Source: an uncultured Alphaproteobacteria bacterium
GTDB taxonomy: Bacteria; Pseudomonadota; Alphaproteobacteria; Methylaequorales; Methylaequoraceae
NCBI GenBank assembly: GCA_902537615.1
Contig: CACBBU010000012.1
Coordinates: 1 to 36,858, forward strand
Reading direction: 5' to 3'
Length of the DNA: 36,858 bases
In this document: one piece after another, positions 18,007 to 26,284 of the stretch
How the letters are laid out: the number at the start of each line of letters is the position of its first letter
How positions within the stretch are numbered: the first letter of the stretch is position 1
Program-made: the position numbers and the translations under genes
Notes under the pieces: generated by a model
What the model saw: only the letters and a program-made list of their open reading frames with translations
What the model was told of the DNA's origin: nothing
Databases searched by the model: none

Positions 18007-20176
18007 CTAGAACCTCTCTTCTTCCAACATGATTTGCTGGACTCACTATTCCTTCTGACTCCATTTTTTCTATAATTCTAGCTGCTCTATTGTATCCTAT
18101 TTGTAAATGTCTTTGAATAAAACTTGTGGAAGCTTTCTTTTCTCTGCAGACAATTGAAACTGCTTTATCATAAAGATCATCACCCGACTCGTTAAATCCA
18201 AGTGATATACTTTGAGTATCCTCGTCGTCATTGGTTACCGAATCTAAATACTCCGGTTCGCCCTGTGATTTAAGGTGATTAACTACAGCAATAACTTCTT
18301 CAGTTTTAACATATGGTCCGTGAACTCTTAACAATTGATCACCCAGCATTGTAATTAACAAATCACCCTGTCCTAGGAGTTGCTCAGCACCTTGTTCCTC
18401 TAGAATTGTTCTACTATTAATTTTATTAACAACTTTGTAACTAATTCTTGTGGGAAAATTGGATTTTATTGTTCCCGTAATAACATCTACTGATGGTCGT
18501 TGTGTTGCAACTATAAGATGAATACCTGAAGCCCTGGCCATTTGTGATAATCTTTGTATTGCAGATTCAATTTCTTTTCCGGAGGTTATCATTAAATCAG
18601 CTAATTCATCAACAACTACAATAATTTTTGAAAAAATATTAAGATCTAATGGTTTTTTTTCCATAACCGGTTTTCCCGTCTCAGAGTCATAACCAACTTG
18701 CGTCTCTTTAAAAATTACCTTTCCTTGATCCAAAATTTTCTTAACTTTAATATTATAATCATCAATTTCTCTAACTCCTAAGTGTGCCATCATTTGATAC
18801 CTATTTTCCATTTCTTTAACAATCCATTTCAAAGCAGAAATTGCTTTTTTTGGATCAGTTACAACCTCTGTTAAAAGATGAGGAATCCCTTTATAAATAG
18901 ATAATTCTAACATTTTTGGATCAATCAAAATCAATCTGCATTCCTCAGGTGTGAGTTGATACAGAATTGATAAAAGCATGGCGTTAATCCCAACTGACTT
19001 TCCAGAACCAGTTGTTCCGGCAACTAAAAGATGAGGCATCTTTGCTAAGTCAACAATAACTGGTCTTCCAAAAATATCCTTACCTAATGCTAATGGTAGT
19101 TTACAGTTGGCTGATTTGTATAATTCATCATCTAATAACTCTCTTAGATAAACTGTCTCTCTATTTTTGTTTGGAATTTCTATTCCCAAAGCGTCTTTAC
19201 CTGGGATTGTAGAAATTCTTGCTGAATTAGCTCGCATTGACCTCGCAATATCATCTGACAACCGAATTACTGAAGATGATTGAGTTCCCGGTGCAGGTGT
19301 AAGTTCAAATAGAGTAACTATTGGGCCTTGTTTCACTTCAGTAATCTCACCGTTTATTTTAAAATCAGTTAAAACACTCTTCAATAAGTCCTTGTTCACC
19401 TCAGTATTTCTTCTGTTTTCTACCTCAACACCAGGTGTTCTTTTTGGTTTTTCTAAAAGGTCTATAGAAGGAAAATTAAAATCTAGTAGTATATTTTTTT
19501 TGTGTTCAGAACTCTTTGTGATTATTTTATTTGATAAAGATTTCTTTTTTTGGTGTGTGAAAACTTTATCTAACTTTACATTTTTTCCAAAATTAAAAAA
19601 TTTTGCAAAGCTAAAAATGAGGAAAATCAGACAATTGTAAATAAAATTTGTTATTTTACCTATTTGCTTTACCTTAATATTCAAGGAAAAATAAATAGTA
19701 CCAAGTGTTAGTATTGATAAAAAAAACAATATTAAAGAAGGACTCCAAAATTCCTCCAGAAAATAATTTAGGTAGTTATATAGTCCGATTCCAAGAATAC
19801 CCGTACCTAAACTATTACTGACATAGTTTTGAGAAATGAATTCAATGAGAAGACTTGAAAAAATTAGCAAAAAGGGTAACAAGGTCCAATTATACCAAGT
19901 TACTAATCTTCCTAAAAGGTTCCCCAAGGAATGAAAAATAAAAAAAACAGGAATTAGAAAAGAAATATACCCAAAAATGTCTATTAAGAAAGAAGATAAG
20001 TATGAACCAAAAACTCCAAGAAAATTTGAGCTTTCTTCAATATTGGAGTCGTACTGAAAAAAACTATTATCTATATTATTATATGTTATTAAAGATACTA
20101 AAGTTGTAAAACCGATAGAGAAAAGAAGGAAAGAAATTAAAAATTTCTCAAAATTGTCTTTAAAATTTTTAAACAT
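17990..20176 (-). CDS. ftsK: DNA translocase FtsK
   Basis: A 728-residue septal DNA pump that clears chromosome dimers at division. About four membrane helices lie in residues 10-195. A short, lysine-rich linker follows, far shorter than in E. coli. The motor has Walker A AGTTGSGKS (386-394) and Walker B IIVVVDELADLMI (518-530), plus MARASGIHLIVATQRPSVDVITG and NFPTRISYKV. The C-terminal winged-helix gamma domain, which reads KOPS, is intact at about 665-728, with STSFIQRHLQIGYNRAARI. It starts an operon with the BON lipoprotein and gshB. Confidence 0.97.
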   Translation of the reverse strand: MFKNFKDNFEKFLISFLLFSIGFTTLVSLITYNNIDNSFFQYDSNIEESSNFLGVFGSYLSSFLIDIFGYISFLIPVFFIFHSLGNLLGRLVTWYNWTLLPFLLIFSSLLIEFISQNYVSNSLGTGILGIGLYNYLNYFLEEFWSPSLILFFLSILTLGTIYFSLNIKVKQIGKITNFIYNCLIFLIFSFAKFFNFGKNVKLDKVFTHQKKKSLSNKIITKSSEHKKNILLDFNFPSIDLLEKPKRTPGVEVENRRNTEVNKDLLKSVLTDFKINGEITEVKQGPIVTLFELTPAPGTQSSSVIRLSDDIARSMRANSARISTIPGKDALGIEIPNKNRETVYLRELLDDELYKSANCKLPLALGKDIFGRPVIVDLAKMPHLLVAGTTGSGKSVGINAMLLSILYQLTPEECRLILIDPKMLELSIYKGIPHLLTEVVTDPKKAISALKWIVKEMENRYQMMAHLGVREIDDYNIKVKKILDQGKVIFKETQVGYDSETGKPVMEKKPLDLNIFSKIIVVVDELADLMITSGKEIESAIQRLSQMARASGIHLIVATQRPSVDVITGTIKSNFPTRISYKVVNKINSRTILEEQGAEQLLGQGDLLITMLGDQLLRVHGPYVKTEEVIAVVNHLKSQGEPEYLDSVTNDDEDTQSISLGFNESGDDLYDKAVSIVCREKKASTSFIQRHLQIGYNRAARIIEKMESEGIVSPANHVGRREVLVGKDN

Positions 20177-20225
20177 CTATTAATTTACTTATACTTACAC
20201 AAAATTTTAAAAAATATAAGATATT

Positions 20226-21413
20226 TTGGATAATCATCAACACAACATAATTATAGTAGGTTCTGGCATAGTTGGAATGACACTCGCTCTAATGCTATCT
20301 AAGCAAAAATGTAAAGTAGCGATTTTAGACAAAAATAGTAAAAAAAAACTTCTTGAGTTAAAGGATTTAAGAACATCCGCTTTATCTCAGGGGTCTAGTA
20401 GGATACTAAAAGAAATATCTTTATGGGATAAAATTAAGAAAAAAGCTCAGCCTATAAGTGAAATTAATGTTTCAGAGGGAACAAATATTAATGATCTTAA
20501 TTTTAAATCTGAATCCCTAAACGAGGGTCCTCTTGGCTACATTGTTGATAATACGTACTTAAAAACGACAATTTTTAAAGAAATATTAGAATCAAATTTC
20601 ATAAAATTTTTTGGAGGAGTAAACATTAAGGATATTAAAAAAAAAAATGGTAGCTCCGTAGTACTCTCTAACAAAGGAAATTTTTCAGCACCTCTAGTCG
20701 TTGGTGCTGATGGAAGGAATTCTAAAATGAGATTTTTTGCCAATATCAAAAGTTTCTTTTTTGACTACAATCAAACAGCTTTCGTGTTTAATATTTCACA
20801 CACATTATCTCATCAATCCAAAGCTCTTGAAAGATTTTTCCCCTCAGGACCTCTAGCATTGCTACCAATGCAAAACAACAATAAAAAATCTTCTTCTGTA
20901 GTCTGGACAGTAGATTCACAATTTAAAAAAAAACTAATGGAAAGAAAAAACTTTAATAATGAGTTTGAAAAAAAATACGCAAAAGCTTTTGGCCGAATTA
21001 CGAAAATCTCCAAGCCAGTAGCTTATGATTTAAATGTAATTTCGTGCTATGAGCACTTTAAAGAAAGAATTGTGCTTGTTGGGGATGCTTGTCAGGCAAT
21101 ACACCCTATTGCTGGACAAGGCTTAAATTTAGGGCTCAGGGATTCATATCATCTTGCAAATATTATCTCTGAAGGTTTAAAGCTTGGCTTAGACGTTGGA
21201 AGTGCCTATGTTCTCAGAGATTACTCATCAAAAAGATTAATTGATAAAAATTTATTGGTGCAAGCTACTCACAGATTAAATCAACTATTTTCAAACAATT
21301 CAATGATAGTAAAAATTATAAGAGAAAATGGTTTAAAAATTTTTAATAAATCAGATTATCTTAAGAAAAAAAGTATGATGTTTGCTATGGGCCTAATGAA
21401 GTTTGACTTTTAA
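20226..21413 (+). CDS. FAD-dependent ubiquinone-biosynthesis hydroxylase (UbiH/UbiF/UbiL family)
   Basis: A 395-residue flavin monooxygenase. The FAD-binding GSGIVG is at residues 12-17, the middle motif GADGRNSKMR is at about 160, and VLVGDACQAIHPIAGQGLNLGLRD is at about 281-304. These three match the family that hydroxylates the ubiquinone ring. Which ring position it acts on cannot be told from sequence, so I give no symbol. The start is TTG at 20226; no ATG lies nearby and the GxGxxG motif must be kept. It is divergent from ftsK with a 49 bp gap and overlaps the converging DUF971 gene by 29 bp. Confidence 0.9.
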   Translation: MDNHQHNIIIVGSGIVGMTLALMLSKQKCKVAILDKNSKKKLLELKDLRTSALSQGSSRILKEISLWDKIKKKAQPISEINVSEGTNINDLNFKSESLNEGPLGYIVDNTYLKTTIFKEILESNFIKFFGGVNIKDIKKKNGSSVVLSNKGNFSAPLVVGADGRNSKMRFFANIKSFFFDYNQTAFVFNISHTLSHQSKALERFFPSGPLALLPMQNNNKKSSSVVWTVDSQFKKKLMERKNFNNEFEKKYAKAFGRITKISKPVAYDLNVISCYEHFKERIVLVGDACQAIHPIAGQGLNLGLRDSYHLANIISEGLKLGLDVGSAYVLRDYSSKRLIDKNLLVQATHRLNQLFSNNSMIVKIIRENGLKIFNKSDYLKKKSMMFAMGLMKFDF

Positions 21414-21687
21414 GACCTATTTCATACAAAAAATCCCAGCTATAAATTCCTGTATCATGTCCATCACTGAAAGAAATTCTGACAGCATAATTACCGACTT
21501 TCTCAATTTTTTTAATCAAAACTCCTGAAAACTTTTCAATATTGGGAGAATCCAGATTTTTTTTGTTTTCAGCTGATGGAGTATACGCTCTTAAAAAGGA
21601 CGATGATAGAATTAGAAAGCTTCCTTTATTATAAGCAATTTGTAGGGACTTTTTATCAATAGATAATTTAATAGAATTAGGGATCAT
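21385..21687 (-). CDS. DUF971 protein (gamma-butyrobetaine hydroxylase-like N-terminal domain)
   Basis: A 100-residue single-domain protein. The family signature is clear near the C-terminus: ISFSDGHDTGIYSWDFLYEIG. The domain is also found fused to iron-sulfur carrier and hydroxylase proteins, but its role as a stand-alone protein is not settled. It is the last of three genes, LON-domain / Trm112-like / DUF971, with a 5 bp gap to the previous stop. Its 3' end runs 29 bp into the opposing ubiH-type gene. Confidence 0.87.
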   Translation of the reverse strand: MIPNSIKLSIDKKSLQIAYNKGSFLILSSSFLRAYTPSAENKKNLDSPNIEKFSGVLIKKIEKVGNYAVRISFSDGHDTGIYSWDFLYEIGLKSQTSLGP

Positions 21688-21692
21688 TTCAT

Positions 21693-21848
21693 TTAATCAA
21701 CAACCAGTAAAGGAACACCGTTTTTAATTTTATAGACATTTTTTTTGTCGTCAGTATGAAGAATTTTTTTTTTTTTATCATAGAAAAGACTTTTTCCAGT
21801 CTTTGGACAGATTAAAAAAGGTACAACAGTTTCGTCAAATTCATTCAT
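21693..21848 (-). CDS. Trm112-like small zinc-ribbon protein (YcaR/UPF0434 type)
   Basis: A 51-residue gene short enough to be missed by common length cut-offs. The protein begins MNEFDETVVPFLICPKTGKS and ends YKIKNGVPLLVVD before a TAA. The LxCPxTGxxL block and the IxxGVPxLL ending fit the Trm112/UPF0434 family. Only one cysteine of the first CxxC-like pair remains (CPKT), as in many family members. The start lies 3 bp after the LON-gene stop and the gene ends 5 bp before DUF971, which supports a three-gene operon. An A13 tract encodes its central lysines. Confidence 0.87.
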   Translation of the reverse strand: MNEFDETVVPFLICPKTGKSLFYDKKKKILHTDDKKNVYKIKNGVPLLVVD

Positions 21849-21851
21849 TCT

Positions 21852-22529
21852 TCAAGAGAGTTTTTCACTTTCACCTGTGGTAGAACTAAAGCTCATACTC
21901 ATCTTCATTAAAGAAATAAGTATATCAAGTCTTTCGTCAAGTGACTTTGCTTGGAGTAGGGCCTGTTTTTCATTTACATCAAATGGACAGCCCATAGAAA
22001 TAGAATTAACCAAATCTTCATCACTTGAAACTTCAATAGCCTCCCAGTCTGCGTTGATTGACATTTTTTCAAGATAAAACTTCAAATTTTCAATAAAAAC
22101 TGATCTTTTTTCTTTATGCCTTAAAACAGGGCGATCAAAGTCACTTTTAAATGTTTTCCATCCAACCTTGGCTCTTCTAAAACCATTCATTAAATTGAGT
22201 TCACTTTTTAATTCAAATCTGCATAGGCCCTTGAGAATTATTTCATATCTATTATCGTTTGTCTGTGAAAAAGCTGTAATATAACCAGCACAACCAACTG
22301 AATAAAGTTTAGGTCCTTTTCTTGACTTTGAATCTCTATTTTTCTCAGTTGGTTGGATCAAGCCAATAGATCTCCCGTTAGCTAGGGCATAGTCAAGCAT
22401 ATGCAAATACCTGTTTTCAAACAAGTTTAGTGGCAGCTTTGCCCTCGGCAAAAGAAGAACTTTACTCAGTGGGAAAAGAGGCAGTGTCTCTGGGAGTTCT
22501 TCAAAATTTTTATCAAAATTATAAGGCAT
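21852..22529 (-). CDS. LON substrate-binding (N-terminal) domain protein
   Basis: A 225-residue stand-alone LON N-domain with no ATPase or protease part. The signature is LPLFPLSKVLLLPRAKLPLNLFENRY (about 16-41), then IGLIQP and GCAGYITAFSQTNDNRYEIILKGLCRF. Proteins of this kind are common in alphaproteobacteria and presumably handle or recognise unfolded polypeptides, but their function is not firmly known. It begins the LON / Trm112-like / DUF971 operon. The thioredoxin-like gene that often precedes it is absent here; a tRNA gene lies upstream instead. Confidence 0.92.
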   Translation of the reverse strand: MPYNFDKNFEELPETLPLFPLSKVLLLPRAKLPLNLFENRYLHMLDYALANGRSIGLIQPTEKNRDSKSRKGPKLYSVGCAGYITAFSQTNDNRYEIILKGLCRFELKSELNLMNGFRRAKVGWKTFKSDFDRPVLRHKEKRSVFIENLKFYLEKMSINADWEAIEVSSDEDLVNSISMGCPFDVNEKQALLQAKSLDERLDILISLMKMSMSFSSTTGESEKLS

Positions 22530-22602
22530 ATGATATTATATGATAATCTTTCATAACATTTAAAATAAATATTTAAAAATATATTATTCTTGATTGATGA
22601 TG

Positions 22603-22631
22603 TTGTAATTAATTTTTTTTAAGAGTATATT
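22603..22631 (+). promoter_or_regulatory. Candidate promoter for tRNA-Gly
   Basis: TTGTAA (22603-22608) and TATATT (22626-22631) are spaced by 17 bp. The expected start, near 22638, lies about 12 bp before the mature tRNA. The match to the sigma-70 consensus is 4/6 and 5/6. Confidence 0.5.
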
Positions 22632-22649
22632 AATTTATTTTGTAATACT

Positions 22650-22724
22650 GCGGGAATAGCTCAGTGGTAGAGCATCACGTTGCCAACGTGAGGGTCGCGA
22701 GTTCGAATCTCGTTTCCCGCTCCA
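22650..22724 (+). tRNA. tRNA-Gly (anticodon GCC)
   Basis: The cloverleaf is complete. The acceptor stem is GCGGGAA / TTCCCGC, the D-arm is GCTCAGTGGTAGAGC, the anticodon stem is CACGTTGCCAACGTG with GCC in the loop, and the T-arm is GCGAGTTCGAATCTCGT. A discriminator T and an encoded CCA end at 22724. It reads GGC and GGU glycine codons. Confidence 0.98.
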
Positions 22725-22774
22725 TTTCTGATTTTTGTAAAAATTATTTTCTGTTGAGCCGTGCAGATTTTATA

Positions 22775-23557
22775 CTATACAATTATTCTGGTCCAAGAGT
22801 TGTCATACAGGTCCTGTGAATCCTTCGGTCCTCTGGGTCCATACCATTTATCTGGAGAAATGATTTTTTCTTTTTTTTTCCCTAAAAAAGCACCCCACCA
22901 AGAGAAAGAACTATTACTCATTATGATGCTATCACATTGAGACAATGCATATAAATCTTCAACCTCATTATCATTTTCTAAATTAACAAGGTCTTTAAGA
23001 TTAACCTCTCGCTGTAATGAATTAAAATCATCTGAAAAAATTAAAAACTCATATTCGTCCTCAAAATATTTGGTTGCCTTTTTAAGGTATAATGAGTAAT
23101 CAATATTATAAAAAACTCCCTCTGTACTTTTTGCACGATAATCACCCAGTCTAAAATGAATTCCTACTTTTTTCTTTTTAATTTTATTAAACTTATTCAA
23201 AACTTTATTAGTTAATGATTTTGGAAATTCAAAGAGGCTTTTAACCTCATCTTCGTATCCTGTGAAATACTTTTTTGATTGAAAATATCCAATTAAACAT
23301 AGATTGTTTGAGTTAGGTATTGGTGTATAACTATAATTTGGTTCTTTATAAAGAGAAAAAACGTTTTCATTTGTCTCTGAAATATTTTTATAAAGGTTAT
23401 CTTTATATCTGACATGGGGGTACCCTTGACCATTGTATATTGAACCAATTTTATAGTTTATTGCATACTCCGTTTGAACCCTCTTTGCATGAGCAAACCC
23501 AGCAGATATTTGAAATAACTGATTTCCCAGGCCTCCAATTAAGTCATTAATAATCAT
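22775..23557 (-). CDS. GT11-family glycosyltransferase (alpha-1,2-fucosyltransferase-like)
   Basis: A 260-residue, GDP-fucose-type transferase. Three family blocks are visible: GGLGNQLFQISAGFAHA at 8-24, the donor-binding block HFRLGDY at 134-140, and SNSSFSWWGAFL at 214-225. The usual second block is HxRRxDY; here the second Arg is Leu. No membrane segment is seen. It probably adds a deoxyhexose to a surface polysaccharide. The 13 bp gap to the upstream ColD-like gene suggests one transcript. If ColD makes a colitose precursor, the donor here could be GDP-colitose or a related 3,6-dideoxyhexose instead of GDP-fucose; this is inference. Confidence 0.88.
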   Translation of the reverse strand: MIINDLIGGLGNQLFQISAGFAHAKRVQTEYAINYKIGSIYNGQGYPHVRYKDNLYKNISETNENVFSLYKEPNYSYTPIPNSNNLCLIGYFQSKKYFTGYEDEVKSLFEFPKSLTNKVLNKFNKIKKKKVGIHFRLGDYRAKSTEGVFYNIDYSLYLKKATKYFEDEYEFLIFSDDFNSLQREVNLKDLVNLENDNEVEDLYALSQCDSIIMSNSSFSWWGAFLGKKKEKIISPDKWYGPRGPKDSQDLYDNSWTRIIV

Positions 23558-23570
23558 AGTCTCAATATGT

Positions 23571-24896
23571 CTAATTTATTTTTTTATGAAATTTATTAAT
23601 AGTTTCCGTTAGTCTAAGAAGCTGATTCTCCAGATTAATATGAGAATTACCAACAAAAAAACCTCTTCTGTCTACAGCCTCTACATTCCTTAATATCCCT
23701 GAAATTTCATAATTCATAAAACTACACACTGAATTTTTTAAAAAGTTTCCAGTTAAAATTGGTCTAGTTTCAATACCATTTTGATGGAGTTCATAAATAA
23801 CATGATCTCTTTTGTCTTTTAACGATCCTTCTAATAAAATACTGAAACCATGCCAAGATGAATCTTCATCACATTTTTGAATACTACAATAAGTTTGATT
23901 ACCAAGAAGTTTTTTAAAAATGCGGGCGTTTTCTTTTCTCCTTTTAAGAAAATTTGGAAACTTTTGTAATTGAGTAAGCCCTAAAACTCCGTTTAGTTCA
24001 TTAGGACGCAAATTATATCCAGGTAAAATAAAGTTAAAAGAGTTTCTGAACTTAGCGATAGGGGTATCATTTATTGATTTTTTTTCAATTGAATCTCTGG
24101 TCCATCCATGAGCACGAAGAGACCTTGCGTACTCAAATATATCTCTATCATCGGTAGTTATCATTCCACCTTCTATTGTTTGAATGTGATGTGAGAAGAA
24201 AAAACTGTGTGATGCAGCAACCCCAAAACTTCCTGTGTATTTTTTGCTGTATTTAGCTCCTAGTGACTCACAATTATCCTCAATCAAGAGTAATTTATTT
24301 TTATCACATATTTCTTTAATTTTATTGAATTCACTTGGGTTTCCTAAAATATTAATTGCAAGTACACCTTTAGTTTTTTTTGAGATTGCATTATTAATTT
24401 TTTCAGAATCAATATTTAATGTTTGATAATCAATATCAACGAACTTTAATTTAATTCCATACTGTGTAAAAGGTGTATAGCTTGTGCTCCAGCCTAAAGA
24501 GGGAACAATAATTTCGTCACCTTTTTTAAAATCATATTTAGACAGCAAAATCAGAGCTGCAGCTATTAAAAGATTTGCTGATGAACCAGAATTGACCATA
24601 ATGGCATATTTAACGCCAAAATGTTCAGCAAAACTTTTTTCAAAGCTTTCAACCTTTTCTCCCATTGTCAGATTACCTGTGTATAGCTGGTCAATTATTG
24701 CGTTGTGCTCTTTATGATCCCAGGTTGAGTGGGCTAATGGATAGAATATTTCCTCCTTATTTTTAATGTTTTTGTTCAGAACAAAGGAATCATTTAAAAA
24801 ACTTTCTTTTCCTTTAATTTGATATTCTTTTAAGCTTACTGGTTTTTCTGAAAGTAATCGAATCTTATCTTTTATACTTATGTTGCTCTCTCTCAT
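23571..24896 (-). CDS. PLP-dependent sugar 3-dehydratase (ColD-like, DegT/DnrJ/EryC1 fold)
   Basis: A 441-residue member of the sugar aminotransferase fold. The PLP contacts are NSGSSAN (102-108) and the Asp of IEDNCESLG (D207). Where aminotransferases have SFHxxKxIxTGEGG with the Schiff-base lysine, this protein reads SFFFSHHIQTIEGG, so the lysine is replaced by His236. That substitution defines the 3-dehydratases ColD and RfbH/DdhC. The four-cysteine [2Fe-2S] motif of RfbH is absent after RAHGWTR, which favours ColD (GDP-4-keto-6-deoxymannose 3-dehydratase). An N-terminal extension of about 50 residues is longer than in classical ColD. It precedes the GT11 gene by 13 bp. ColC and the GDP-mannose dehydratase are not in this window. 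Confidence 0.85.
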   Translation of the reverse strand: MRESNISIKDKIRLLSEKPVSLKEYQIKGKESFLNDSFVLNKNIKNKEEIFYPLAHSTWDHKEHNAIIDQLYTGNLTMGEKVESFEKSFAEHFGVKYAIMVNSGSSANLLIAAALILLSKYDFKKGDEIIVPSLGWSTSYTPFTQYGIKLKFVDIDYQTLNIDSEKINNAISKKTKGVLAINILGNPSEFNKIKEICDKNKLLLIEDNCESLGAKYSKKYTGSFGVAASHSFFFSHHIQTIEGGMITTDDRDIFEYARSLRAHGWTRDSIEKKSINDTPIAKFRNSFNFILPGYNLRPNELNGVLGLTQLQKFPNFLKRRKENARIFKKLLGNQTYCSIQKCDEDSSWHGFSILLEGSLKDKRDHVIYELHQNGIETRPILTGNFLKNSVCSFMNYEISGILRNVEAVDRRGFFVGNSHINLENQLLRLTETINKFHKKIN

Positions 24897-25100
24897 AAGA
24901 TAAAAGTAAGCATTTAATGTGCCAAAGACATATGCTAGGGGATAAAATAATAAATATTGTATGTAAAAAAATATAAATCCTACTAAAAATTTTAAATAAA
25001 GAAAAAAAGAAACATTTCTTGTATTGCAAGTGATTATATATTATAAGTTAAGGCCCTAAAATTTTAAAAAAATATAGTATTTATAGCTATAATATATATT

Positions 25101-25745
25101 ATGGACAAGAAGACTCTAAAACATACTCTTTCTTTTGCAGATGCCTTTACTTTTCTTAAAAATTTTAGATATAAGCCAAGAAATGAATGGACTAAAGACG
25201 AACGAACAATTTTTAAAATTTGTAATTTTATTGTTTTATCAAAAAAAAGAATTAACAAAATATTTTTAGCATTTTCAAGCCTAGCTAAACTTAGTGATAA
25301 GAGTCACTACAATTATAATGAAGTAGACATAATAAAAATAAAGGATCTTTTACTACAAAATCTTGAAGAAACTCTTCAAAAATTTAACAAAAAGATTAAA
25401 TTATTCAAAGAAGAAGATATTAATATTGTACAGGAGCATTTAAAAAAAATAAAAGAAGAAAATCTAAGATTAGAAAATGAAAACAAGAGACTTAACTTTG
25501 TGATTACTAATTATATAAGAGAAAATGAGTTGTTAAAGATTGATGAGGTAAAAGAAATTTTAAATAGAAAAAATATAAAAGAAAATTTTAAAAAATCGCA
25601 GAAAACCAATAGTTCTAGAGAGGAAAATATGAGAAAGTTTATTGAGAAATGGAAGAAAGGTCTTACAACATTTGAAATTAATGAGGAAATTGTTAATGAA
25701 AATTTAACAGTGAAAAAAGAACTAAAAAAAAAAGTAAAACTATAA
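25101..25745 (+). CDS. Unrecognised lysine-rich coiled-coil protein
   Basis: A 214-residue protein that I cannot assign. Residues 1-65 look globular (FADAFTFLKNFRYKPRNEWT, then FIVLSKKRINKIFLAFSSLAKL). From about 85 to 150 there are heptad-like runs rich in Lys, Glu, Leu and Ile (VQEHLKKIKEENLRLENENKR), which predict a coiled coil. The C-terminus is highly basic. No signal peptide or membrane helix is evident. The stop abuts the converging secB stop, and about 200 bp of A/T-rich sequence (24897-25100), in which I see no gene, lie upstream. The start ATG follows TATAAT by 7 bp. The long open frame and plausible protein composition support a real gene. Confidence 0.7.
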   Translation: MDKKTLKHTLSFADAFTFLKNFRYKPRNEWTKDERTIFKICNFIVLSKKRINKIFLAFSSLAKLSDKSHYNYNEVDIIKIKDLLLQNLEETLQKFNKKIKLFKEEDINIVQEHLKKIKEENLRLENENKRLNFVITNYIRENELLKIDEVKEILNRKNIKENFKKSQKTNSSREENMRKFIEKWKKGLTTFEINEEIVNENLTVKKELKKKVKL

Positions 25746-26213
25746 TTACTTTTTCTTGCCCTCTGATTTTTTGCTCTCGTACATTCCGACAAAATCAACT
25801 GGATTCAGCATTAAAGGCGGGAACCCTCCCTCTCTTGTAGAGTTAGCTATTACTGTTCTTAAAAAAGGAAATAAAAATTTAGGACACTCTATAAGAAGAA
25901 TTTTTTCTAAAACATCTGACTCTGCATTTTCAATAGTGAAAATGCCACAGTAACTCCCTTCTATCAAAAACAGGGACTTATCCTCAATCTTTGTTTCTCC
26001 TTTGACAATAAGTTCAACCTCAAAAATATTTTTTCCATGATCATTTAAAGCTTTTGATTTTACATCAACGTCTATATTAAAAGATGGGTTAGCAGAAAAA
26101 TTCCTTAAAGATTCAGGCGCACGGGGGTTTTCAAAGGATAAATCCTTGAGGTATTGAGCATTTATTATAAATTTAAGGTTGTTTGTATTTGAATTTTTTT
26201 TTTTATTTGCCAT
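25746..26213 (-). CDS. secB: Protein-export chaperone SecB
   Basis: A 155-residue, tetrameric export chaperone that holds preproteins unfolded and hands them to SecA. The family blocks are FIINAQYLKDLSFENP (15-30), then VELIVKGETK, YCGIFTI, IECPKFLFPFLRTVIANSTREGGFPPLMLNPVDFVGMY. The length is normal. It is divergent from the Tim44-like gene (71 bp gap), an arrangement shared by many alphaproteobacteria. Confidence 0.97.
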   Translation of the reverse strand: MANKKKNSNTNNLKFIINAQYLKDLSFENPRAPESLRNFSANPSFNIDVDVKSKALNDHGKNIFEVELIVKGETKIEDKSLFLIEGSYCGIFTIENAESDVLEKILLIECPKFLFPFLRTVIANSTREGGFPPLMLNPVDFVGMYESKKSEGKKK

Positions 26214-26284
26214 ATTAAAGTATCATTATGATTTTGAAAACAATATAATACATAAAAAAAGGTATTGCTTCTATAATAAAAAAA

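Noticed and set aside
22721-22774. Possible terminator or attachment repeat after tRNA-Gly
   Set aside because: ATTTTTGTAAAAAT can pair only weakly (A-T only) and lacks a following T-run; I found no second copy of the tRNA 3' end that would mark an integrated element.
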